Below the pieces are notes generated by a model. It ran no database searches. It saw nothing but the letters and a program-made list of their open reading frames with translations, and had not been told where the DNA came from. 59,488 bases of DNA from Deltaproteobacteria bacterium (GTDB lineage: Bacteria; Myxococcota; XYA12-FULL-58-9; JABJBS01). The position numbers and the translations under genes are program-made. The stretch lies in the NCBI GenBank assembly GCA_018668695.1, contig JABJBS010000336.1, forward strand, positions 1-59,488, read 5' to 3'. This document shows positions 35,642 to 44,088 of the stretch, in pieces (position 1 is the stretch's first letter; every line of letters begins with the position of its first letter).

Positions 35642-36733
35642 ATGAAAAACCCAGGCGTCATGGTAACCGGTTTCCCAGGCTTTATCGCGGGTCGGCTTAT
35701 GAAAGATTTACTCACGAGCCAGGAAGTACAGCATCATTATTACTTCGTCGTCTTAACTCCTTTTATCCAAAAAGCCGGTGAACAATGTGCGGGACTCGAG
35801 AGTCAGTTTCCTGAGTTCAAAGATTCTTGGACGATTCTTGAGGGCGATATTCGGCGCCGGGATTTAGGAATTGATGCAGAGACGCTTAAGCCTATTCGTA
35901 AGAAGATTGTGCGGCTTTGGCACTTGGCAGCTGTTTACGACTTAAGCGTACCCCTTCCATTTGCCTATGGCGTGAATGTGGATGGCACACAGCATGTACT
36001 CGACTTTTGCGAGACTTTGCCTAATTTTGAGCGGCTGCTTTATATTTCGACTTGCTACGTTGCGGGTAAGCGCAGCGGCATGTGTTACGAGAACGAACTC
36101 GACTGTGCGCAAGATTTTAAGAATCATTATGAATCGACCAAGTTTTGGGCTGAGAAGTTGGTTCAGCACCGTTGGGACAAAATACCCACGGTTATTTTTA
36201 GACCGGCGATTGTGGTTGGAGACTCTGAGACTGGGGAAACCATCAAAGGCGATGGCCCGTACGTGATTTTTCAACTCCTGATGCGTTTGCCAAGCTGGCT
36301 ACCCATGGTGAATGTTGGAACCTCGAAGGCCACAGTGAATGTTGTACCGGTCGATTTTCTGACCAAGGCGATGGCAACGATTTCCAATCAAGAAGGCGCT
36401 TTGGGGAAAGTTTTTCAGCTGGCCGATCCTAACCCGCTCCAAGCAAGCGATATTATTGGTCTTGTGGTCGAGGCAATGGACCGAGCCCCAGTGATTGGTT
36501 CTGTACCTTCAAGGTGGATGGAAGCGCTGCTCAGCGTGAAGCCGATTGAACGTTTGGTGGGAATTCAGCGACAGGCCATCACTTATTTTAACCATCCGAT
36601 CTCATACGACGTACAAAATACAATGGAGGCGCTGGACGGAACGGGTGTGCGTTGTCCGCCACTTGTCTCCTATTTACCGACGCTTATCGAGTATTCACGG
36701 CGTAATCCGAACATCTTCATGAAGGTTCAATGA
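35642..36733 (+). CDS. Extended SDR, fatty acyl-CoA/thioester-reductase-like
   Basis: The 363-residue protein has the extended-SDR nucleotide motif TGFPGFIAG at 9-17. The catalytic Tyr163 and Lys167 lie in YESTK. HLAAVYDL (94-101) and FRPAIVVGDS complete the pattern seen in the male-sterility/NAD_binding_4 group, which reduces acyl-CoA or acyl-carrier thioesters. ATG at 35642 is chosen because GGAGG lies five bases before it. The gene opens the leucine-degradation operon 79 bp ahead of the MCC beta gene. A role in reducing a branched acyl-CoA is possible but not shown. Confidence 0.75.
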   Translation: MKNPGVMVTGFPGFIAGRLMKDLLTSQEVQHHYYFVVLTPFIQKAGEQCAGLESQFPEFKDSWTILEGDIRRRDLGIDAETLKPIRKKIVRLWHLAAVYDLSVPLPFAYGVNVDGTQHVLDFCETLPNFERLLYISTCYVAGKRSGMCYENELDCAQDFKNHYESTKFWAEKLVQHRWDKIPTVIFRPAIVVGDSETGETIKGDGPYVIFQLLMRLPSWLPMVNVGTSKATVNVVPVDFLTKAMATISNQEGALGKVFQLADPNPLQASDIIGLVVEAMDRAPVIGSVPSRWMEALLSVKPIERLVGIQRQAITYFNHPISYDVQNTMEALDGTGVRCPPLVSYLPTLIEYSRRNPNIFMKVQ

Positions 36734-36812
36734 TCCCATCTGGTCGGCCACTTTCCATTTCGACGCAGGGCCCCTTGCGCGGTAGGGGAAGTTTGTGGTT
36801 TTTCGGCCCACG

Positions 36813-38420
36813 ATGGACAGTCTAAATACACAAATTCAGAAAAGTTCTCCCGATTTTGCCGCCAACCAGGCGCACCACCATGCTCTTGCGGATACTCTCC
36901 GTGAGCGGCTGGAAAAGGTGTCCCAAGGCGGTTCAGAGCGGGCCCGTGAAACCCAAAAAAAACGTGGCAAGCTTTTGCCCCGTGAACGCATCGACAAGCT
37001 ATTGGATGCAGGCACACCGTTTTTAGAACTCTCTGCCATGGCAGCCTTTGGTCAACATGACGATAAGGTACCTGCTGGCGGAATCATTACAGGTGTGGGG
37101 CGCGTATGCGGCCGCGAATGTATGATTGTTGCCAACGACTCCACGGTAAAGGGTGGAACCTATTTCCCCGAGACGGTTAAGAAGCACGTTCGTGCCCAAG
37201 AAATCGCCCTCGAAAATAGGCTTCCCTGTATTTACCTCGTGGATTCTGGTGGTGCGTTTTTGCCTCTCCAGGCAGAAGTCTTCCCCGACAAGGAACACTT
37301 TGGGCGTATCTTCTACAACCAGGCGACCATGAGCGCAGCCGGCATCCCGCAAATTGCGGTTGTGCTTGGCATGTGTACAGCGGGCGGTGCTTACGTTCCG
37401 GCGATGGCAGATGAGAATATCATCGTCAAAGGCAACGGTACGATTTACCTTGCAGGCCCTCCTTTGGTGAAGGCGGCCACTGGTGAAGAAGTCAGTCCCG
37501 AAGACTTGGGTGGGGGCTCCATGCACTCACAGGTTTCAGGCGTCACGGATCACTTAGCAGCCGACGAAGAAGAGGCACTGCATATTTGCCGAAACATCGT
37601 TGAAAACCTTGGGACCATGAAAGAAGTGGACCTGGACATCAAAGAGCCAGAAGAGCCTCTCTACAGTCCTGATGAAATCTCTGGTGTTTTACCAGCGGAT
37701 TCAAAAGTGCCATTCGATGTTCATGAAATTATCGCACGTTTGGTTGATGGTTCGCGTTTCCACGAATTCAAAGCCTCTTATGGTTCAAGCCTCGTTTGCG
37801 GCTTTGCCCGTTGGATGGGCTACCCAGTAGGTATCGTAGCCAACAATGGTGTGCTCTTCAGTGAGTCAGCCATGAAGGGTGCTCACTTCGTTCAGATGTG
37901 CAACCAGCGTAAAATCCCACTTCTCTTCTTGCAAAACATCACCGGATTCATGGTGGGTAAGCGTTATGAAGAAGGCGGAATTGCAAAGCATGGAGCCAAG
38001 ATGGTCCAGGCGGTTGCCACTGCGACAGTGCCTAAAATCACGCTGGTTATCGGAGCCTCTCATGGTGCCGGAACCTACGCGATGTGTGGCCGCGGCTATC
38101 TGCCTCGCTTCATGTTCTTGTGGCCTAATGCGCGGGTTTCCGTGATGGGCGCGGAGCAAGCAGCGAGCGTTCTGGTTCAGGTTAAGAAGGACCAAATGGA
38201 GCGTCATGGCGAAACCATGACCGCTGAACAAGAGGAAGCCATTCGAAAGCCAGTACTTGAAAAATACGAGCGTGAGGGAGACCCCTACTATGGTAGCTCA
38301 CGGCTTTGGGACGACGGTATTATTTTACCCAGTGAAACTCGGGAAGTAATCGGTATGGCGCTATCTGCCACACTGAATGCTCCAGTGAAGCGCGGCGACA
38401 CACCCGTATTCAGGATGTAG
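36813..38420 (+). CDS. liuB: Methylcrotonyl-CoA carboxylase, carboxyltransferase (beta) subunit
   Basis: The 535-residue carboxyltransferase has the exact usual length of MCC beta and its marker [16 protein letters not shown]. The N- and C-terminal crotonase-like halves include [12 protein letters not shown] and [14 protein letters not shown] for acyl-CoA and carboxybiotin. It transfers CO2 from biotin to 3-methylcrotonyl-CoA to make 3-methylglutaconyl-CoA. The start at the internal ATG matches family length, while the longer frame would start at GTG. The hydratase gene starts three bases after its stop. Confidence 0.93.
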   Translation: MDSLNTQIQKSSPDFAANQAHHHALADTLRERLEKVSQGGSERARETQKKRGKLLPRERIDKLLDAGTPFLELSAMAAFGQHDDKVPAGGIITGVGRVCGRECMIVANDSTVKGGTYFPETVKKHVRAQEIALENRLPCIYLVDSGGAFLPLQAEVFPDKEHFGRIFYNQATMSAAGIPQIAVVLGMCTAGGAYVPAMADENIIVKGNGTIYLAGPPLVKAATGEEVSPEDLGGGSMHSQVSGVTDHLAADEEEALHICRNIVENLGTMKEVDLDIKEPEEPLYSPDEISGVLPADSKVPFDVHEIIARLVDGSRFHEFKASYGSSLVCGFARWMGYPVGIVANNGVLFSESAMKGAHFVQMCNQRKIPLLFLQNITGFMVGKRYEEGGIAKHGAKMVQAVATATVPKITLVIGASHGAGTYAMCGRGYLPRFMFLWPNARVSVMGAEQAASVLVQVKKDQMERHGETMTAEQEEAIRKPVLEKYEREGDPYYGSSRLWDDGIILPSETREVIGMALSATLNAPVKRGDTPVFRM

Positions 38421-38423
38421 ACG

Positions 38424-39194
38424 ATGGAAACTCTCAATGTTTCACAGACGGGGCGCGTGGCCACGGTCACCCTAGACCGGCCAGATGTGCGTAATGCATT
38501 TAACGACCAAGTGGTTGTAGAACTTACGCAGGTCTTTCGTGAGATGGACGAAAGCGTTCAAGTGGTCGTCTTAGAGGGCGTGGGTAAAAGTTTTTGTGCG
38601 GGCGCTGACCTCAATTGGATGAAGAAAAGCGCAACATATACCCAGGAACAAAATGCCGATGATGCCCGTGCGATGCTCGGGCTTTTCGATGCGATTGATA
38701 GCTTCGCCGGTGTGGTCATTGGACGCGTCCATGGCGCAGCGCTTGGCGGCGGTGTGGGGCTTGTTGCATGTTGCGACATCGTTGTAGCAACCGAACGGGC
38801 CAAGTTTGGACTGACTGAAGTTCGACTGGGAATCGTACCGGCGGTGATCTCACCGTTTGTTGTTGCTAAAATCGGCGTGAATCACGCTCGGCGTTATTTT
38901 GTGACCGGCGAAATTTTTGATGCCCAGACGGCTTGCCGTATTGGCTTGGTGAGTGAAGTCGTTGCCGACGATGAAGCTTTGGACCTGAAAATCGGTGAAC
39001 TGACACAATCGGTAACAGGCAATGGTCCAATCGCAGTGAAAGAATCGAAAAAACTAATTACAGAAGTGACAACCCGGCCTCGTGAGGATGCTCTGGAGTA
39101 TGCTGTGCAGACCATTGCACGGCTGCGAGTATCGAAAGAGGGGCAAGAGGGTTTGTCCGCATTTCTTGAGAAGAGAAAGCCAGGTTGGCGATGA
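38424..39194 (+). CDS. liuC: Methylglutaconyl-CoA hydratase (crotonase family)
   Basis: The 256-residue crotonase has the oxyanion-hole segment SFCAGADLNWM, whose DLNWM ending is typical of methylglutaconyl-CoA hydratases. It also has HGAALGGGVGLVACCD and TEVRLGIVPA with the catalytic Glu. It hydrates 3-methylglutaconyl-CoA to HMG-CoA. It lies between the MCC beta and MCC alpha genes. Its stop overlaps the next start as ATGA, so all steps from methylcrotonyl-CoA are coupled. Confidence 0.9.
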   Translation: METLNVSQTGRVATVTLDRPDVRNAFNDQVVVELTQVFREMDESVQVVVLEGVGKSFCAGADLNWMKKSATYTQEQNADDARAMLGLFDAIDSFAGVVIGRVHGAALGGGVGLVACCDIVVATERAKFGLTEVRLGIVPAVISPFVVAKIGVNHARRYFVTGEIFDAQTACRIGLVSEVVADDEALDLKIGELTQSVTGNGPIAVKESKKLITEVTTRPREDALEYAVQTIARLRVSKEGQEGLSAFLEKRKPGWR

Positions 39195-40639
39195 AAGTAT
39201 TGGTAGCAAATCGCGGCGAAATCGCTTGCCGTGTTCTACGTACGCTTCGAGAGCGCTCTATCGATTCAGTGTCGATTTACAGTGAAGTTGATGCGGGTAA
39301 CCCACATGTATGGCTGGCGGATGAGTCTGTGTGTATTGGTGAGCCACGTGCATATCTCGATATTGAAAAAGTCATTGAAGCAGCGAAGCAAACTTCGGCA
39401 ACGGCTATCCACCCAGGTTATGGGTTTCTAGCAGAGAACGCCGACTTTGTAGCAGCCTGCGAAGCAGCCGGGATTGTGTTCATTGGCCCAAGCGTTGAAG
39501 CGATGCATGCATTCGCCGATAAGCGCGCAGCGCGCGTGTTGGCGATGAAGCACGATGTGCCAGTTATCGATGGAGCAGAGGTTTGCGATTCACCTGAAGT
39601 TGCCAAAGAGCTTGCCGAAAAAGTAGGTTATCCAGTTCTTCTCAAAGCGTCGGCAGGTGGTGGCGGTAAAGGGATGCGTAAAGTCTTTGGACCTGACGAA
39701 GTTGCTGATGCGTACGAGTCAGCGAGCCGTGAAGGCGAAGCAGCGTTTGGAGATGGCCGCTTACTTTTAGAGAAGTACATCCACCCTGCGCGGCACATTG
39801 AGATTCAAATTCTTGGTGATGGTAAAAATGCGATGGTTGTAGGTGAGAGAGAGTGCAGCTTACAGCGACGTTATCAAAAAGTACTCGAAGAGGCGCCGGC
39901 TACGTTTATCTCCGACGAAACCCGTAAGGGTTTAGCTGAGAGTGCCATTCGTCTGGCTGAAGCTGTGGGTTATTCAGGCGCGGGAACCGTGGAGTTTCTG
40001 GTGGGCCCTGATGGCCGTCATTATTTTCTCGAAGTCAACACACGACTCCAAGTAGAGCATCCCGTGAGCGAGATGATTTCCGGCATCGATTTGGTCGCTG
40101 CGCAAATTGAGATCGCGCATGGCGGAGCATTGCCCGAAACGCCGATGTTACGTGGTCACTCGATTGAAGCCAGGCTGAATGCTGAAGATGCCTACGGTGG
40201 TTATCTTCCGCAATCTGGCGATATCTTGATGTTGGACTGGCCTCAGTGGCCACATGTACGTATCGATTCTGGTATTGTTGAGGGTGGTGAGATTTCTCCA
40301 CACTACGACTCGATGATTGCCAAGGTGATTGTTTGGGGAGAGACCCGAGAGGTCGCTCGAACACGTTTGTTAGCGGCTCTTAAAGAAACAACGCTTCTCG
40401 GTGTGACCACGAATCAGAGCTTTTTGATTGATCTACTTGAGGCTCCGTTTTTTGTCAGCGGAGAAACTTATACGTCAACAGTTGAATCTGAAACGTGGAC
40501 GGCTCCAGAGCTACCTGAGTTTGTGAAGATGGCAGCTGAAAATGCAGCGTCTGCGCCGACGTCGGGCCCGGTTGGTCATTCTAAGACAGATCGGCACAGC
40601 CCTTGGGCCAGCATTGGGAAGTTTAGGATGGGACAATGA
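39191..40639 (+). CDS. liuD: Methylcrotonyl-CoA carboxylase biotin-carboxylase subunit (MCC alpha, N-terminal part)
   Basis: The 482-residue protein is a biotin carboxylase. NRGEIACRV is at 7-15, IHPGYGFLAEN follows, and the ATP-grasp glycine loop is SAGGGGKGMR at 154-163. EVNTRLQVEHPV and EARLNAED complete the family motifs. It lacks the biotin domain of normal MCC alpha. Its last residues (DRHSPWASIGKFRMGQ) correspond to the beginning of the BT domain that links BC and BCCP in fused MCC alpha. It stops at TGA overlapping the next ATG (ATGA). The start is the ATG overlapping the hydratase stop. The gene therefore looks like the 5' half of a split MCC alpha gene. Confidence 0.92.
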   Translation: MKVLVANRGEIACRVLRTLRERSIDSVSIYSEVDAGNPHVWLADESVCIGEPRAYLDIEKVIEAAKQTSATAIHPGYGFLAENADFVAACEAAGIVFIGPSVEAMHAFADKRAARVLAMKHDVPVIDGAEVCDSPEVAKELAEKVGYPVLLKASAGGGGKGMRKVFGPDEVADAYESASREGEAAFGDGRLLLEKYIHPARHIEIQILGDGKNAMVVGERECSLQRRYQKVLEEAPATFISDETRKGLAESAIRLAEAVGYSGAGTVEFLVGPDGRHYFLEVNTRLQVEHPVSEMISGIDLVAAQIEIAHGGALPETPMLRGHSIEARLNAEDAYGGYLPQSGDILMLDWPQWPHVRIDSGIVEGGEISPHYDSMIAKVIVWGETREVARTRLLAALKETTLLGVTTNQSFLIDLLEAPFFVSGETYTSTVESETWTAPELPEFVKMAAENAASAPTSGPVGHSKTDRHSPWASIGKFRMGQ

Positions 40640-41001
40640 GTTTTGTTTTTGTTGAACATGAAGGACGAAAAGTTCGTGTTGCCATAAAGAAGACTGCCAA
40701 AGGAACTTGGGTCGGTTGGCCCGGTGGGTCTGCTTTTCTTGAAGAAGAACGTGCATTCGCCAAAGGCCAGCAAAAAGACGAGGGTATCCGTGCACCGATG
40801 ACTGGGAAGGTTATCGAGGTAAAGGTTGCCGCCGGGGACGAGGTCGAAGAGGGCCAAGTTGTTGTTGTTCTCGAGGCGATGAAGATGGAGTACCGTTTGG
40901 CCGCGCCCAAGGCAGGCCAAGTTGAGACTGTCGATTGTGCTGTAGACCAGCTGGTAGATCTTGGTCAGGTCCTTGTCAGTTTGGGAGAAACCGAAGAATG
41001 A
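40636..41001 (+). CDS. Biotin carboxyl carrier part of methylcrotonyl-CoA carboxylase (split MCC alpha, C-terminal part)
   Basis: The 121-residue protein ends in a biotinyl domain with the biotinylation site EAMKM (Lys83) and the upstream RAPMTGKV segment. Its first ~45 residues (MSFVFVEHEGRKVRV, TAKGTWVGW) look like the remaining strands of the MCC BT barrel rather than a normal free-standing BCCP leader. It continues exactly where the preceding biotin-carboxylase gene stops, in a shifted frame with an ATGA overlap. It should carry CO2 between the BC subunit and MCC beta. Its stop overlaps the HMG-CoA lyase start, again as ATGA. Confidence 0.88.
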   Translation: MSFVFVEHEGRKVRVAIKKTAKGTWVGWPGGSAFLEEERAFAKGQQKDEGIRAPMTGKVIEVKVAAGDEVEEGQVVVVLEAMKMEYRLAAPKAGQVETVDCAVDQLVDLGQVLVSLGETEE

Positions 41002-41873
41002 TTCGCATTGTAGAAGTTGGACCGAGAGATGGGTTGCAGAATGAACCTAATTTCGTCCCAACAGAGGCAAAGATATCGTTTGTAGATGCCCTAAGTGAAA
41101 CTGGGGCTCGTGATATCGAGGTCACCGCATTCGTTTCTCCTAAATGGGTTCCCCAGTTAGAAGATGCGACACAAGTCATGCAAGGGATTAAGCAGAAGGA
41201 CGGCGTAGCCTATTCTGTATTGGTCCCGAATATGCGTGGTTTCGACAGAGCCATGGAAGCAGGCGTACAAAAAATTGCGATTTTTACGGCGGCCAGTGAA
41301 GGCTTCAATAGCAAGAATATCAATACGAGTATCGACGGCTCATTTAAGAGATTAGCCCCAGTCGTACGCGCGGCCCAAGATGCGGGCATCGCTTACCGAG
41401 GCTATGTTTCAACAGCTTTCTGGTGCCCCTATGAGGGTAAAATTTCTCCCGAAAAGGCTGCGGATGTGATCGAACGTTTGGCCGACCAAGGGGTCACTGA
41501 CGTGTCTATTGGAGATACCATTGGGAAGGCAAAGCCTGATGAAGTGCGTGCTCTTTTGGACGTAGTCTTAAAGAGAGTCGAAGCAGACCGGTTGGCGATG
41601 CACTACCATGATACGTTTGGACGCGCTTCAGACAACGTTTTGGCTTCATGGGATTACGGCATCAATATATACGATGCTTGTACCGGTGGTATCGGTGGGT
41701 GCCCTTATGCGCCGGGTGCTTCTGGTAATGTCGCCACATCAACTGTTGTAAAAACCCTTCGAGCAGCGGGAGCGGATGTTCCGCTGGACTTGGATGCGAT
41801 TGAACGAGCGAAAGATAAAATCATTCGCCACCTCGGGGGCCAAAGGCAGCCACAAGACGCCGAGGATATTTAG
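40998..41873 (+). CDS. Hydroxymethylglutaryl-CoA lyase
   Basis: The 291-residue TIM-barrel enzyme cleaves HMG-CoA to acetoacetate and acetyl-CoA, ending leucine degradation. The N-terminal GPRDGLQNE (8-16) and HYHDTFGRA give metal ligands, and GGIGGCPYAPGASGNVATS holds the catalytic Cys loop. ATG at 40998 overlaps the stop of the biotin-carrier gene and lacks the non-homologous extension of the longer frame. The EVE gene starts one base after its stop. It corresponds to liuE/mvaB in other bacteria. Confidence 0.94.
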   Translation: MIRIVEVGPRDGLQNEPNFVPTEAKISFVDALSETGARDIEVTAFVSPKWVPQLEDATQVMQGIKQKDGVAYSVLVPNMRGFDRAMEAGVQKIAIFTAASEGFNSKNINTSIDGSFKRLAPVVRAAQDAGIAYRGYVSTAFWCPYEGKISPEKAADVIERLADQGVTDVSIGDTIGKAKPDEVRALLDVVLKRVEADRLAMHYHDTFGRASDNVLASWDYGINIYDACTGGIGGCPYAPGASGNVATSTVVKTLRAAGADVPLDLDAIERAKDKIIRHLGGQRQPQDAEDI

Positions 41874-41874
41874 A

Positions 41875-42342
41875 ATGCCTCAGTCTTATTGGCTTATGAA
41901 ATCTGAGCCAGATGCCTTCTCTTTAGATGACCTTAAAAAATCTCCGAAAAAGACGACCACATGGGAGGGTGTGCGGAATTATCAAGCGCGCAACATCATG
42001 CGGGACCTATGTAAAAAAGGTGACGGGGTTCTGTTTTATCACTCTAGGACTAAAGAGCCGGCCATCGTTGGTTTAGCCAAAGTTGTCAAAGAGTCTTACC
42101 CCGACCATACTCAATTTGACCCAGACAGTCCGTATTTTGATCCCAAAGCGACTCTAGATAACCCGCGCTGGTTTATGGTGGATGTTCAATACGATTCCCA
42201 CTTTAAAACGCCGGTTACTTTAGCCGAGGCAAAGCAGACCGAAGCTCTCTCGAACATGGTTCTTGTGAACCGTGGCCGACTTTCAGTTCAGCCTGTAACG
42301 GCTCAAGAATGGAAGTTGATCTTAAAAATGGGTAAGCGTTAA
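41875..42342 (+). CDS. EVE (PUA-like) domain protein, THYN1-type
   Basis: The 155-residue protein is a complete EVE domain: YWLMKSEPDAFSLDDL at the start, TTTWEGVRNYQARNIMRD and KKGDGVLFYHS in the middle, LVNRGRLSVQPVT near the end. EVE domains are PUA-like and bind modified nucleobases in DNA or RNA; THYN1-type members are usually single-domain proteins of unclear role. It is attached to the leucine operon by a one-base gap, probably only for co-transcription. Its TAA stop interlocks with the stop of the convergent RNase J gene. Confidence 0.9.
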   Translation: MPQSYWLMKSEPDAFSLDDLKKSPKKTTTWEGVRNYQARNIMRDLCKKGDGVLFYHSRTKEPAIVGLAKVVKESYPDHTQFDPDSPYFDPKATLDNPRWFMVDVQYDSHFKTPVTLAEAKQTEALSNMVLVNRGRLSVQPVTAQEWKLILKMGKR

Positions 42343-44015
42343 ACCGTGATCTGATTGACCACGGCAAGTACTAAGGGTTTACGGCCCAGTCGAGCTTTAA
42401 AAAACCTTCGAACACTGTCTCTAATTTCTATAGTCTGAGTATGGGTGTTGGGCCGGTTTCCGCAGAGTCCCTCAAGAGCTTTGGTGACCACTCTGGCAGC
42501 ACCTTCGATAATTTCAGGGAGGTCATCTTCTCGAACCACGCCTTTGGTTGTAACCATAGGTTCTCCTTGAACACGGCCTTGTTTATCAACAGTTGCAACG
42601 CAGACAACAATTCCGTGCGTGGCTAAAAGTTGCCGGTCTTCGAGAACTTCTTGGTCCACATCACCAACGCCTGTCCCATCAACACAGACCAGCCCTGCAC
42701 AAATCTCCTGCGAGATTCTCGCATCAGGCTCTTCCTCAGTACCGCTGAAGTCGATTGGGGTGCCGTCTTCGATGATGAAGATGTCTTGGCGTGGAAAGCC
42801 ATTTTCTTTTGCCATTTTTGCGTGATTCATCATCAGACGAAGTGTGCCGTGCGCGGGGACCAGGAAGTTAGGGCGGGTATGTTCGAGGAGTGTTTGGAGC
42901 TCACCATTGAAGGCGTGACCCGAGGTATGAACCCGTGCGGTTCGGTCATCAATCACATCAAGGCCGAGCCGTAAAAGTCTATCGATCAAGTTGCTGACGG
43001 CCATCTCATTACCGGGAATTTTCCTGGCACTCATAATCATCATATCGCCAGGCTCTGGAACGATGCGGCGCTCCTGCCGCGAAGCTATACGATTCAGGGC
43101 AGCTCTAGGCTCACCCTGGCACCCCGTCGCCAAGACGATGACTTCGTTTCTAGGAAGATTTTGATAAGACCTCGTTGTTTTTAAGGTCCCGGGTTTGACG
43201 TAGAGCAGGTTGCATTCTTTTGCCACTTGAATGTAGCGGTCCATGCTTCGGCCAAAGGGTATAACTTTTCGCCCGGTGGCTTCCGCAGCATCAATGACGC
43301 CTTGGATTCGGTGAATATTACTCGCAAACGTTCCAACAAAGACGCGGTCGTCGCAGCCGCGAACCAGCTCCATGATGGTTTTGCGAACCTCGCGCTCGCT
43401 CCAAGTCTCGCCTGGGCTTCCTGCATTGGTGGAGTCGGATACAAGCGCTAGGATCCCCTCGTCGCCCAGCTCTTTAAATCTTGAAAGTGCAGAATAGCGA
43501 TCATCGAGAGGGGTGGGATCGAGTTTAAAGTCTCCGGTATGAATAACCTTGCCCAGAGGTGTATCAATGGCAAAGGATACCGCGTCTGGGATGGAGTGTG
43601 TGATGGGAAGTGGTTCGATACGCATTTCCCCCATCTCGAAGACCTCATGGTCGCGAATGAGTTTTAGTTCGGGATTAAGGTGCGGATACTCGGAGAATTT
43701 GGCGCGAAGCAGACCTAAGGTAAACCTTGTCCCGTAAATAGGTCCTGGCAATTGATTGATTACATGGGGAAGCGCGCCAATGTGGTCTTCGTGACCATGG
43801 GTAATGGCGTAGCCTCTGAACCTATCTTGATTCTCGAGCAGATAAGCGATGTCGGGAATCAGTTTATCGATTCCAGGAAAGCCTTCATCGGCAAAGAGAA
43901 CACCGCAATCTACGGCTATAATGTCCTTGGGGGTTTCATAAACAAAGAGGTTTCCACCTACATGTCCCATCCCACCTAGACCAACTGCACGAAAAATAGG
44001 TTTTGTTTGAGCCAT
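42339..44015 (-). CDS. rnj: Ribonuclease J
   Basis: The 558-residue beta-CASP metallo-beta-lactamase has the zinc motif HGHEDH at 73-78. Metal residues at THSIPDA and HTGDFK follow, then the beta-CASP region (FVGTFASNIHRIQ) and the late SGHAFNGEL motif, with a ~120-residue C-terminal domain. RNase J acts as 5'-3' exonuclease and endonuclease in mRNA decay and rRNA maturation. It is transcribed head to head with the RNase E/G gene across 73 bp. The convergent EVE gene shares its stop region. Confidence 0.94.
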   Translation of the reverse strand: MAQTKPIFRAVGLGGMGHVGGNLFVYETPKDIIAVDCGVLFADEGFPGIDKLIPDIAYLLENQDRFRGYAITHGHEDHIGALPHVINQLPGPIYGTRFTLGLLRAKFSEYPHLNPELKLIRDHEVFEMGEMRIEPLPITHSIPDAVSFAIDTPLGKVIHTGDFKLDPTPLDDRYSALSRFKELGDEGILALVSDSTNAGSPGETWSEREVRKTIMELVRGCDDRVFVGTFASNIHRIQGVIDAAEATGRKVIPFGRSMDRYIQVAKECNLLYVKPGTLKTTRSYQNLPRNEVIVLATGCQGEPRAALNRIASRQERRIVPEPGDMMIMSARKIPGNEMAVSNLIDRLLRLGLDVIDDRTARVHTSGHAFNGELQTLLEHTRPNFLVPAHGTLRLMMNHAKMAKENGFPRQDIFIIEDGTPIDFSGTEEEPDARISQEICAGLVCVDGTGVGDVDQEVLEDRQLLATHGIVVCVATVDKQGRVQGEPMVTTKGVVREDDLPEIIEGAARVVTKALEGLCGNRPNTHTQTIEIRDSVRRFFKARLGRKPLVLAVVNQITV

Positions 44016-44088
44016 GTAAGATAGTAAAGCTCTTGAATGCTGGTGTAAACGGTAGCAATCCCATCCAATACAAAGATAGAGTTATGTG

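Noticed and set aside
41776-41874. Upstream extension of the EVE gene into the HMG-CoA lyase gene
   Set aside because: It overlaps the lyase in another frame, while the ATG at 41875 gives the standard EVE N-terminus.
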